Assembly: GCF_014694315.1 (NCBI RefSeq)
Contig: NZ_JAAOXD010000007.1
Span: 561,121 to 625,120 of the forward strand
Reading direction: 5' to 3'
DNA: 64,000 bases
DNA from: Arthrobacter ipis
GTDB taxonomy: Bacteria > Actinomycetota > Actinomycetes > Actinomycetales > Micrococcaceae
Both the position numbers and the translations under genes were made by a program. Under the pieces are notes generated by a model, which saw only the letters and a program-made list of their open reading frames with translations, was not told the origin of the DNA and ran no database searches. Below, one piece after another: positions 56,982 to 64,000 of this stretch; the stretch's first letter is position 1, and each line of letters starts with the position of its first letter.

Positions 56982-59231
56982 CTACCGCCGGACGACGGCG
57001 CGCTGCCGGGAGCGGGATGCGAGGAGCCAGGACTGGACATCGTCCAGCTTGCTGCCGTCGTCGCCGATGTGGTGGCGGGTCCACTCGCCGTCGTTGTCAA
57101 GGTGCCAGCTGGACGTTTCGGGGTCCATGTACCGGCGCATCAGGTCCAGGACGTAGGCGGTGTCCTCGCCGCCGGACAGCTGCACCAGCGCCTCCACCCG
57201 GCGGTCCAGGTTGCGGTGCATCATGTCCGCGGAGCCGATGTACACCACGGGGTCGCCTCCGTTGCTGAAGGCGAACACGCGCGAGTGTTCAAGGAAGCGG
57301 CCCAGCACGGAGCGGACCGTGATGTTCTCGCTCAACCCGGGGATGCCGGGGCGCAGGGAGCAGATGCCGCGGACAATGACGTCCACCTTCACGCCGGCCT
57401 GCGAGGCGCGGTACAGGGAATCGATGATGGACTCATCCACCATGGAGTTGACCTTGATCTGCACTCGCGCCGGGATTCCTGCGCGGGCGTTGCGGATTTC
57501 GGCTTCGATTCTTTCGATCAGTCCCGAACGCACGGACCGGGGGGCCACCAGGAGCCGCTTGAAGGTCGACTTGGGGGCGTACCCGGAGAGCTGATTGAAC
57601 AGCTTGGACAGGTCCTCGCCCACCTGCTCGTTGGCCGTCAGGAGCCCGAGGTCCTCGTAGTAGCGCGCGGTGCGCGGGTGGTAGTTGCCGGTTCCGATGT
57701 GGCAGTAGCGGCGCAACCCGTCCACCTCCTGGCGGACCACGAGGGACAGCTTGCAGTGGGTCTTCAGGCCCACGATGCCGTAGACCACGTGGACGCCGGC
57801 CTGCTCCAGCTTGCGCGCCCAGGAGATGTTCGCCTGCTCGTCGAAGCGGGCCTTGATCTCCACGAGGGCCAGCACCTGCTTGCCCGCCTCTGCGGCGTCG
57901 ATGAGGGCGTCCACGATGGGGGAGTCGCCGGAGGTTCGGTACAGGGTCTGCTTGATGGCCTGCACCTTGGGATCCGCCGCCGCCTGTTCCAGGAATGCCT
58001 GGACGGACGTGGAGAACGAATCGTAGGGGTGGTGCAGCAGGATGTCCCGGCGGCGCATGGCGGCGAAGACGTTCGCGGCCTTGGACGTCTCGGACTCGTT
58101 CAGGTACCGCGAGGTGTGGGGCACATGCTTGGGGTAGTGCAGGTCCGCGCGGTCGATGTTGCCGATCACGGACAAGCCGCGCAGGTCAAGGGGTGCCGGG
58201 ACGGAGTAGACCTCCGACTCGTCGACACCAAGCTCGCGGATCAGCAGTGCGCGGATGTTCGGGTTGATGTCGTTGGTGACCTCGAGCCGGACGGGCGGGC
58301 CGAACCGGCGGCGCAGCAGTTCCTTCTCAAGCGCCTGCAGGAGGTTCTCGGCGTCGTCCTCTTCAACCTCGACGTCCTCGTTGCGGGTCACGCGGAAGGT
58401 GTGGTGCTCCAAGACCTCCATGCCGGCGAAGAGCTGGTCCAGGTGGACGGCGATGACTTCCTCGAGGGCGATGAAGCGCGCCACGCGGCCGGGCACCGAG
58501 CCGGCCCGGGGACCGTCGATGGAGATCAGGCGGGGCAGCTGGTCCGGCACCTTGACGCGGGCGAACAGCTCCTTGTCACTGACCGGGTTCCGGACCACCA
58601 CGGCCAGGTTCAGGGAAAGGCCCGAGATGTAGGGGAAGGGGTGGGCGGGGTCCACGGCCAGCGGGGTGAGGATGGGGAAGACCTTCTGCGCGAACATGGC
58701 GCTGAGCCGGTGCCGGGCCTCGTCGTCGAGTTCGTCCCAGTGCATGAGGTGGATGTGCTCATAAGCCAGGGCCGGCCGGATCTGCTCCGCGTAGACCTGG
58801 GCGTGCCGCTGCTGCAGGCGGTGGGCGGCCTCGCCGATCTGCTCCAGGACCTGGACGGGGCTCAGCCCGGCCGGGGACGGGACGGCGAGCCCGGTGGCGA
58901 TGCGGCGCTTCAGGCCGGCCACGCGGACCATGAAGAATTCATCGAGGTTGGACGCGAAAATCGAAAGGAAGTTGACGCGCTCCAGCAGGTACAGGTCGGG
59001 GTCTTCGGCTAGCTCGAGGACCCGGGCGTTGAACGCGAGCCAGCTCAGCTCGCGGTCCAGGAACCGGTCCGGGCTGATCTCGCCGTCCGGCTCCAGGATG
59101 GCAGCGAACTCAGGGATGTCGATCCGGTCCTGCGTGGCGCGGGAGGCCGGCACTTCGGAGGAGCCAAACCGGGCGCGCACAGGGGCAGCCTTGATTTCGG
59201 TGGTGGCTGTTCCGGCGGATTCCGGTTGCAT
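56982..59231 (-). CDS. ppk1: Polyphosphate kinase 1
   Basis: A 749-residue enzyme that reversibly polymerises the gamma-phosphate of ATP into polyphosphate. The N-domain opens with RFLDRELSWLAFNARVLELA near 55-74; LLHHPYDSFSTSVQAFL near 395, KQTLYRTSGDSPIVDALIDA near 420, and THCKLSLVVRQE near 487 with the autophosphorylated His follow, then RRYCHIGTGNYHP and a second conserved His in SADMMHRNLDRRVE. The start at 59231 has AAGGAG five bases upstream. Together with mutT1 it forms a two-gene unit. Confidence 0.93.
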   Translation of the reverse strand: MQPESAGTATTEIKAAPVRARFGSSEVPASRATQDRIDIPEFAAILEPDGEISPDRFLDRELSWLAFNARVLELAEDPDLYLLERVNFLSIFASNLDEFFMVRVAGLKRRIATGLAVPSPAGLSPVQVLEQIGEAAHRLQQRHAQVYAEQIRPALAYEHIHLMHWDELDDEARHRLSAMFAQKVFPILTPLAVDPAHPFPYISGLSLNLAVVVRNPVSDKELFARVKVPDQLPRLISIDGPRAGSVPGRVARFIALEEVIAVHLDQLFAGMEVLEHHTFRVTRNEDVEVEEDDAENLLQALEKELLRRRFGPPVRLEVTNDINPNIRALLIRELGVDESEVYSVPAPLDLRGLSVIGNIDRADLHYPKHVPHTSRYLNESETSKAANVFAAMRRRDILLHHPYDSFSTSVQAFLEQAAADPKVQAIKQTLYRTSGDSPIVDALIDAAEAGKQVLALVEIKARFDEQANISWARKLEQAGVHVVYGIVGLKTHCKLSLVVRQEVDGLRRYCHIGTGNYHPRTARYYEDLGLLTANEQVGEDLSKLFNQLSGYAPKSTFKRLLVAPRSVRSGLIERIEAEIRNARAGIPARVQIKVNSMVDESIIDSLYRASQAGVKVDVIVRGICSLRPGIPGLSENITVRSVLGRFLEHSRVFAFSNGGDPVVYIGSADMMHRNLDRRVEALVQLSGGEDTAYVLDLMRRYMDPETSSWHLDNDGEWTRHHIGDDGSKLDDVQSWLLASRSRQRAVVRR

Positions 59232-59335
59232 GCGCTCTCCTTGAGTACTGGCGGGTTTATTTTCAACCTTACAAGCATTCACGGTTCCGGGACCCGAAGA
59301 TTTCGGGGCGGCCGGACCAAGCGTCAAAGAGCCGA

Positions 59336-60307
59336 TTAGCGCCCCTCCACCGGCCCGTACATCACGTCCATATCCCAGCGCGTGAAGCCCAGCCGCCGGT
59401 ACAGCGAGACAGCCGGAGTGTTGTCCGCATCCGTGTACAGCATGACGGCGTGCAGGCCCTGCTGCTGGAGGTGCCGGATCCCGGCGACGGTCAGGGCCTT
59501 GCCCAGGCCCATGCCCTGGGCGGCGGGCGTGACGCCCACCACGTACACCTCGCCGATGGCAGGGTGTGTCCCGTGCCGCGGATGCACTTTGGTCCAGTGG
59601 TAGCCCAGGAGCCGCCCGTCCCGGCCCTCCGCCAGCAGGAAGCCGGCGGGGTCGAACCAGGGTTCGTCCATCCGGGCCTGCAGGTCGGCCCTGGTCAGGG
59701 ATCCTTGCTCCGGGTGGTGCGCGAACGCCTCACGGTTGGCCACGAGCCAGGCCTCTTCGTCTTTGCCCGGCACGAAGGCGCGGATCGAGACGCCGTCCGG
59801 AAGGCCGACGTCGGGCAGGTCAGCGGCGGCGGTGGTGAGCCGCATTTTCCACAGTTCCCGAACCGGGCCATAGCCGTACCGGGCCGCCAGGTCCGCGGCG
59901 GCCTCATGGTTGCCGTGCGACCATGCCCTGAGCCTGTCCAGGCCCCGCGAGGACTTGAGCGTGCTGACCAGCCGGTCTGCCACGCCCTGGTTCCGGTAGC
60001 TGGGGTGCACGGCGATTTCCGCCACGCCTGTCCCGTCCGGCTCCTGGACGACCACGGCGAAACCGGCCAGGTCCTGTGCCGTGGCGGGGTCCGACTTCTC
60101 GTCGGGGGCGTAGAGGGCAAGGGTCAGCAGCATGTGCGGGCCCGTGTCCGCTGCGCGCATGGTCACGAGGGTCTGTTCGGAAACGGGGGGATTGCCGTCC
60201 GATTCCTCGGCGGCGGCCAGCAGGGCGCGGACGTCCCGCAGCAGCTCTTCATCCACGCCGCCCTTGATGACTAGGACGGGCCATTTCTCCGGGTGCGCAG
60301 GACTCAT
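59336..60307 (-). CDS. mshD: Mycothiol synthase
   Basis: A 323-residue tandem-GNAT acetyltransferase that acetylates Cys-GlcN-Ins in the last step of mycothiol synthesis. The first GNAT half ends with AEIAVHPSYRNQGVADRLVS near 95; the second has VYVVGVTPAAQGMGLGKALT near 260, with the acetyl-CoA Q/G-x-G-x-G/A loop, and NTPAVSLYRRLGFTRWDMDV near the C-terminus. This confirms a mycothiol-using actinobacterium. It is divergent from the small RNA candidate; a TATAGC-like box lies 8 nt upstream. Confidence 0.92.
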   Translation of the reverse strand: MSPAHPEKWPVLVIKGGVDEELLRDVRALLAAAEESDGNPPVSEQTLVTMRAADTGPHMLLTLALYAPDEKSDPATAQDLAGFAVVVQEPDGTGVAEIAVHPSYRNQGVADRLVSTLKSSRGLDRLRAWSHGNHEAAADLAARYGYGPVRELWKMRLTTAAADLPDVGLPDGVSIRAFVPGKDEEAWLVANREAFAHHPEQGSLTRADLQARMDEPWFDPAGFLLAEGRDGRLLGYHWTKVHPRHGTHPAIGEVYVVGVTPAAQGMGLGKALTVAGIRHLQQQGLHAVMLYTDADNTPAVSLYRRLGFTRWDMDVMYGPVEGR

Positions 60308-60346
60308 GCTGTAAGGCTATACGGACGCCACCCGCGCACGCCCGAT

Positions 60347-60375
60347 TTGATACACGCCGTGCCGCCCCGTATAGT
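60347..60375 (+). promoter_or_regulatory. Strong sigma70-type promoter of the small RNA candidate
   Basis: TTGATA (60347-60352), a 17-nt spacer, TATAGT (60370-60375). It is the best promoter match in the window, facing away from mshD with no protein gene downstream on its strand before 61503. Confidence 0.75.
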
Positions 60376-60379
60376 CGTT

Positions 60380-60520
60380 ACCTCAGCCGGCATTCATAGC
60401 AGGTTGCGAGGGGGATCCACCACCGGGGTGGCCGCGATACGTTCGACCCGTATGTCCTCCACTCATAAGTAGAAATACAGAACGGCCCGGCTCTGGTGAG
60501 CGGGGCCGTTCTGTATTTTT
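60380..60520 (+). ncRNA. Candidate ~140-nt small RNA with tRNA-like acceptor/T-arm fold
   Basis: A strong promoter precedes, and a rho-independent terminator ends, a stretch without a credible ORF. The terminator has arms from 60473 and ends at the T-run at 60516-60520 (CAGAACGGCCC pairs with GGGCCGTTCTG). Inside, GGGGGAT (60410-60416) can pair with GTCCTCC (60454-60460, two G-T pairs); between them are CCACC/GGTGG (60417-60431) and a hairpin ATACG-TTCGACC-CGTAT (60437-60453) that looks exactly like a tRNA T-arm. There is no D-arm or anticodon arm, so it is not a tRNA. Not recognised as a known family. Confidence 0.7.
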
Positions 60521-60581
60521 GTGGCAGGTGGTGCCGGGGTGCGGGCACTCTCCGGCGGGCCCAGGGGGTCCGGTCCGGGGC

Positions 60582-61280
60582 CTACGCCTCGGTGAGTTCG
60601 TCCTCCTGCTGGCGTATCAGGGTGAGCCGGTAGCCGACGTTGCGCACAGTGCTGATCAGGTTCTCGTGGTCGGCGCCCAGCTTGGCGCGCAGCCGCCGGA
60701 CGTGGACGTCCACGGTCCGGGTGCCGCCGTAGTAGTCGTAGCCCCAGACCTCGGTGAGGAGTTGCTGCCGGGTGAATACCCGGCCGGGGTGCTGCGCCAG
60801 GTACTTCAGGAGTTCGAACTCCTTGAATGTCAGGTTCAGTGCCGCGCCGTTGACGCGGGCCGTGTAGCTCGCCTCGTCAATAACGACGCCGGCAGCCCGG
60901 ATCTCGGAGGGAGCATCATCCTGCTCCGGTACGGCCCGGGCAACGGAGAGCCGGATCCGTGCCTCCACCTCTGCGGGACCGGCCGAGTCGAGCACGATGT
61001 CATCGACGGCCCAGGCTGAGGAAACGGCCGCCATGCCACCCTCGGTGAGGATCAGCACCAGGGGTGCGCTGAGGCCGGTGGCCTTCAGCAGTTGGGTCAG
61101 GGAGCGGGCGCCCACGAGGTCCTTGCGCGCGTCCAGGAGCACGATGTCGCAGGGATCCGTTTCAAGCAGGGCGGTTGGCTCGGCGGGAAGGATGTGCACC
61201 CGGTGGTTCAGGAGCTCCAAGGCAGGCAGAATGTCCACCGATGACCCGGTGCTGTTGGTCAGTAACAGGATGTGCGACAT
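60582..61280 (-). CDS. glnR: GlnR-type orphan response regulator of nitrogen metabolism
   Basis: A 232-residue OmpR-fold regulator. The receiver domain (1 to about 120) starts MSHILLLTNSTGSSVDILPA, with LLDARKDLVGARSLTQLLKA and LILTEGGMAAVSSAWAVDDI. The C-terminal winged HTH is FKEFELLKYLAQHPGRVFTR and YYGGTRTVDVHVRRLRAKLG. The wording is that of GlnR from Streptomyces and mycobacteria, which controls glnA, amtB and nitrate genes. No histidine kinase is adjacent, consistent with the orphan GlnR type. GGAGG precedes the ATG; TATACT (61338-61333) is a likely -10. Confidence 0.9.
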   Translation of the reverse strand: MSHILLLTNSTGSSVDILPALELLNHRVHILPAEPTALLETDPCDIVLLDARKDLVGARSLTQLLKATGLSAPLVLILTEGGMAAVSSAWAVDDIVLDSAGPAEVEARIRLSVARAVPEQDDAPSEIRAAGVVIDEASYTARVNGAALNLTFKEFELLKYLAQHPGRVFTRQQLLTEVWGYDYYGGTRTVDVHVRRLRAKLGADHENLISTVRNVGYRLTLIRQQEDELTEA

Positions 61281-61502
61281 TATTCCTCCAAGGGGCTGTC
61301 CGCGCATCGTCGGGCGACTGAGCTGATGACTGAGTATACCCAACGGCTCCCTGATGGACACGGATGGGCCGTACCCGTGCGCCTTGTTTACGACATATGG
61401 CGGTCACATAGGGCAGGATTGAAACCGTCAGGGGGCCGAGCCCCTGCCCGTCAACGGCACAGCCAGGATGAGGTCGCAGCAGATTTGAGTGCAGAGTCCG
61501 AG

Positions 61503-62294
61503 ATGAGTACGCCGCGGCCTGCCCCCGAGGTGAGCGCTCCTGCCGCTGCAGGCCGGACGCTCGAGTCGTGGAGCATCGGAGTCGTTGGCCTGGCGGGCCT
61601 GGCCACGCTGGTGGCCAGCGTCTTCCGGACTCCGGACGTCCTCCTCGCGGTTGCCGTGCTTTTTGCCCTGGGGATCGGCGTCGGCTGGCCCCACTACCTG
61701 GGAATCCCCGCCAAAAAAACCCTCGCTGCCGTGATCGGACTTTCGGGGGCCGGCTCGGCCGTTGCGGCCACTTTCGCGGCCGCCCCTGGCTTCCTCAACT
61801 GGACACCCGGCTTTATTGCCCTCGGTGTCACCGCCGTCTTCATTGTTCAACTGTTGCGCGGTACCGGCCAGGCGCAGCGCCTGGAGTCGACACTCGGCTG
61901 CAGCGTGGGCGTTCTCCTCTCCTGCCTGGGGTCCGGATGGATTGCCGGCACCAGGTTCAACGGTGTCAAGGAGATGGTGCTGGTGGCCGGGATCAGCGCC
62001 GCCGTCGCACTGCTCGCCGGCCTCATTCGCTGGCCGGACCGGATTATTGCGCCCCTGGGCATCACCCTGGCCGGACTGGCCGGGCCGCTCGCCGGCCTGG
62101 TGTTCTCCGACATCGCCGTTTTGCCCGCGGCAGTGTTCGGTGTGGTGGTCGGGGCGGTCCTGGTCAGTTTCCGCCGGCTGGTGACTCTCCGGGGCGCTCC
62201 GCTGAACTTTCCGGCGGCCTTGGGCATGGGCCTGGCGCCGATTTCGGCGGTCGGTTCGCTCGCCTACTTCATAGACAAACTACTCATCTCCTGA
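61503..62294 (+). CDS. Integral membrane protein of unknown function
   Basis: A 263-residue protein with eight or so membrane helices after a 20-residue Pro/Ala N-tail, in short hydrophobic-loop pattern (SIGVVGLAGLATLVASVFRT, GFIALGVTAVFIVQLLRGTG, LAGLAGPLAGLVFSDIAVLP). Longer in-frame starts to 61272 are possible but lack support and overlap the glnR promoter. No family recognised. It is followed 17 nt later by a 37-residue membrane protein. Confidence 0.72.
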   Translation: MSTPRPAPEVSAPAAAGRTLESWSIGVVGLAGLATLVASVFRTPDVLLAVAVLFALGIGVGWPHYLGIPAKKTLAAVIGLSGAGSAVAATFAAAPGFLNWTPGFIALGVTAVFIVQLLRGTGQAQRLESTLGCSVGVLLSCLGSGWIAGTRFNGVKEMVLVAGISAAVALLAGLIRWPDRIIAPLGITLAGLAGPLAGLVFSDIAVLPAAVFGVVVGAVLVSFRRLVTLRGAPLNFPAALGMGLAPISAVGSLAYFIDKLLIS

Positions 62295-62311
62295 CGGGTT
62301 AGGATGGCATC

Positions 62312-62425
62312 ATGTCCGTACTTGCATTTGAAATCTTCTTCCTTGTCCTGCTCGGCGTTGCCAGCCTTTCCATGGCCTGGTTTGCCGGTTTTGTTGTCTA
62401 CCGCCTGTTCAAAGGACAGCGGTAA
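62312..62425 (+). CDS. 37-residue single-helix membrane protein
   Basis: Begins MSVLAFEIFFLVLLGVASLS, one membrane helix with two aromatic residues at the rear (AWFAGFVVYRLF), and ends in KGQR. TAGGAT at 62300-62305 is 6 nt before the ATG, so it has its own leaderless promoter. Intact frame, membrane-like composition, and that promoter support a real small gene. Function unknown. Confidence 0.65.
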   Translation: MSVLAFEIFFLVLLGVASLSMAWFAGFVVYRLFKGQR

Positions 62426-62458
62426 ACCCCTGCTTAGCAGTTTCGAGAGGTAGCGGCT

Positions 62459-63091
62459 GTGCCTATTGAAATTCCTACAGACCTGACCCCCGAACTGGTT
62501 CCCCTCTCCTGGCTCATCGGTGAGTGGGAGGGCCGTGGCCGGCTCGGGGCCGGTGATGAAAGCTCAGAGCACTTCCTGCAGCATGTTTCCTTCACCCACA
62601 ACGGTCTGCCGTACCTGCAGTACCGTGCGGAAAGCTGGCTGACCGACGAGGACGGGACCAAGCTCCGGCCGCTCACAGTTGAGACCGGATTTTGGGCCCT
62701 GGAGCGCAAACAGCTGGAGGCCGACAGCGGCCCCGGCCTGGTTCCGGGGGACATCGTGCCAGTGCTGAAAAGCGCAGACGAGGTTGAGGCCCTCCGCAAC
62801 AAGGATGGCGGCTTCGACATCTCGGTGTCGATCAGCCACCCGGGCGGAATCTCGGAGCTGTACTACGGGCAGATCAAGGGCCCGCAGATCCAGCTCAGCA
62901 CCGACATGGTGATGCGCGGCAGCCACTCCAAGGACTACAGTGCGGCCACCCGGATCTTCGGGCTGGTCGATGGCAACCTGCTCTGGCGGTGGGACGTCGC
63001 CACCGGCAGTCCGTCGGCAGGCGCCGCGGCTGCTGAACCGGGCAATGGCCTGGAGGCCCACGCCTCGGCGTTCCTTAATAAGGTCACCTGA
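62459..63091 (+). CDS. Nitrobindin-like haem-binding protein (FABP family)
   Basis: A 210-residue lipocalin-like beta-barrel. LSWLIGEWEGRGRLG near 16-30 is the GxWxGxG hallmark of bacterial nitrobindins and DUF1794 proteins. YLQYRAESWLTD near 53, GFWALERKQ near 77 and the closing AATRIFGLVDGNLLWRWDVA near 164 match; a His near the end of the family (VMRGSHSKDYSA) is a haem axial ligand candidate. Peroxynitrite isomerase or NO-binding activity is inferred. GTG start; it follows the 37-residue gene. Confidence 0.85.
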   Translation: MPIEIPTDLTPELVPLSWLIGEWEGRGRLGAGDESSEHFLQHVSFTHNGLPYLQYRAESWLTDEDGTKLRPLTVETGFWALERKQLEADSGPGLVPGDIVPVLKSADEVEALRNKDGGFDISVSISHPGGISELYYGQIKGPQIQLSTDMVMRGSHSKDYSAATRIFGLVDGNLLWRWDVATGSPSAGAAAAEPGNGLEAHASAFLNKVT

Positions 63092-63212
63092 CCGCAGTCA
63101 CCCCGCCTCTGCACACCCCGCTGCTCCGAAACCCTGTTCGGCGGCGCTCCTTTCGACTACTTTGGCCTCAGGTCTCCATGCCTGAGTCCGAAGCAACCCG
63201 ATGGAGTGTCCG

Positions 63213-63935
63213 ATGGATGAGTCCCAGCCCCCGGCTGACTACAGCGACCTCAAAGCCGTGTACTTCAACGGCACCCTCAAGCGTTCGCCGGAGAAGAGCA
63301 ACACCGAGGGCCTGATCACCGTGAGCCGGCTGATCATGGAGAAGCAGGGCGTGGCCACCCGGGTCATCCGGACTGTCGACCACGACATCGCCAGCGGGGT
63401 TTACCCGGACATGCGCGAGCATGGCTGGGCAACCGATGAATGGACCGAGCTGTACCCGGCCGTCAAGGACGCGGACATCGTGGTGGTGGCCGGACCCATC
63501 TGGCTGGGGGACAACTCCTCGCAGACCAAGAAGCTCATCGAGCGGCTCTACGCCCATTCGGGCCAGCTCAACGAGAAGGGCCAGTGGGCTTTTTACCCGA
63601 AGGTGGGCGGCTGCCTGATCACCGGCAATGAGGACGGCATCAAGCACTGTTCCATGAACGTCCTCTACAGCCTGCAGCACATCGGCTTCTCCATCCCGCC
63701 GCAGGCCGACGCAGGCTGGATCGGCCCCGTCGGGCCGGGACCCAGCTACCTGGACGAGGGTTCGGGCGGTCCGGAGAGCGACTTTACGAACCGGAACACC
63801 ACGTTCATGACGTGGAACCTCCTGCACCTGGCCCGGACGCTCAAGGACGCCGGCGGAATTCCCGCCTACGGCAACCTTCCGGAAGAATGGAAGGCCGGAA
63901 CCAAGTTTGGTTTCGAAAACCCGGAATACCGCTAG
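63213..63935 (+). CDS. NAD(P)H-dependent FMN reductase/flavodoxin-fold protein
   Basis: A 240-residue flavoprotein. KAVYFNGTLKRSPEKSNTEG near 15-34 is the phosphate loop of the NADPH-dependent FMN reductase family, DADIVVVAGPIWLGDNSSQT near 87-106 the isoalloxazine loop, and VGGCLITGNEDGIKH near 130 the third flavin contact. The ATG at 63213 is preferred because GGAG lies six bases upstream; ATG 63201 is also in frame. Electron acceptor and partner unknown. Confidence 0.85.
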   Translation: MDESQPPADYSDLKAVYFNGTLKRSPEKSNTEGLITVSRLIMEKQGVATRVIRTVDHDIASGVYPDMREHGWATDEWTELYPAVKDADIVVVAGPIWLGDNSSQTKKLIERLYAHSGQLNEKGQWAFYPKVGGCLITGNEDGIKHCSMNVLYSLQHIGFSIPPQADAGWIGPVGPGPSYLDEGSGGPESDFTNRNTTFMTWNLLHLARTLKDAGGIPAYGNLPEEWKAGTKFGFENPEYR

Positions 63936-63976
63936 GTGGCCGGAATACCCTCCCAGCCAAGGACGTTCCCCTTCAT

Positions 63977-64000
63977 ATGACTACCAAGAGCCCTCTGTTG
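63977..64000 (+). CDS. Start of a further gene, cut by the window edge
   Basis: Eight codons, ATG to the end (MTTKSPLL). An AAGGA lies 14 nt upstream. The opening words recall YgfZ/GcvT-like folate-binding proteins in related genomes, but eight residues are too few to assign a function. Confidence 0.35.

Noticed and set aside
56952..59012. Long plus-strand frame across ppk1
   Set aside because: Antisense to ppk1, which has all catalytic motifs; a side effect of GC-rich codon use.
60410..60461. A genuine tRNA at this position
   Set aside because: T-arm and acceptor-like stems are present, but D-arm, anticodon arm and CCA are missing, and the stem has two G-T pairs. Called a tRNA-like element instead.
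60452..60472. Six-codon frame (MSSTHK) near the end of the small RNA candidate
   Set aside because: No ribosome binding site; it overlaps the acceptor-like pairing and precedes the terminator. No downstream gene on that strand to control by attenuation.
1..64000. CRISPR arrays, insertion sequences or prophage
   Set aside because: No regularly spaced repeats with spacers, no cas-like, transposase, integrase or phage-structure genes were seen on either strand.

Overview
The window looks like chromosomal DNA of a high-GC Gram-positive actinobacterium, most probably Arthrobacter, Pseudarthrobacter or a close Micrococcaceae relative. The pointers are high GC throughout with strong third-position GC in the genes, a mycothiol synthase (mshD), an orphan GlnR-type regulator, the HadA/HadB-like dehydratase pair in front of murB, and many genes with a TANNNT -10 box only 6-7 nt before the start codon (leaderless transcription). 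I saw no transposase, integrase, phage gene or CRISPR array.

Layout. 1-14.9 kb: a cut-off membrane-anchored protein, thioredoxin, an acyl-CoA ligase, an AlkA-like glycosylase, two glyoxalase-fold proteins, an ArsB/SLC13 permease, cystathionine beta-synthase plus cystathionine gamma-synthase/lyase, and two GT87 polyprenol-sugar mannosyltransferase paralogues bracketing an HxlR regulator and an MFS transporter. 15.0-19.6 kb: a large MalT-like LuxR activator with a small unknown protein and two membrane proteins. 19.7-29.9 kb: an ICMT-like methyltransferase, an acyl-CoA dehydrogenase, a three-gene cassette (DUF1190/YgiB-like lipo- or membrane-anchored protein, glutathionylspermidine-synthase-like ATP-grasp ligase, amino-acid permease), a MOSC protein, a DEAD-box RNA helicase with a roughly 300-nt structured leader, tRNA-Thr(GGT), tRNA-Met(CAT), and a secreted HNH nuclease. 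30.1-40.7 kb: a DHFR-like protein, an NmrA-like protein, a CPA1 antiporter, then a ROK-repressor-controlled sugar uptake operon (binding protein, two permeases, GH13 glucosidase) and an aldo/keto reductase. 40.8-48.4 kb: a TauD-type dioxygenase with an orphan sulfonate-type binding protein, a CitE-like lyase, a DUF2797 protein, a DUF3188 protein, HadA/HadB-like dehydratases, murB, and a YcaQ-like winged-helix protein. 48.7-56 kb: asd, a WXG100-type operon of unknown function, folA-thyA, and a GntR/duplicated membrane protein operon with a 40-bp dyad operator. 56-64 kb: mutT1-like NUDIX/phosphatase, ppk1, mshD, a candidate small RNA with its own promoter and terminator, glnR, two membrane proteins, a nitrobindin, a flavodoxin-like reductase and the start of a further gene.

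How the genes work together. cbs and metB form a transsulfuration pair; folA and thyA are translationally coupled for dTMP synthesis; ppk1 and mutT1 sit 12 nt apart; the ROK-controlled operon imports and hydrolyses an alpha-glucoside but has no ATPase of its own, so it probably uses a shared MsiK-type ATPase. Signals most worth follow-up are the helicase leader with mutually exclusive pairings, the sRNA near 60.4 kb containing a tRNA-like acceptor/T-arm fold, the DUF1190/ATP-grasp cassette, the WXG operon, a 28-codon leader ORF coupled to the sugar-binding protein, and several families of intergenic palindromes. All calls were made by reading the sequence; none was checked against a database.
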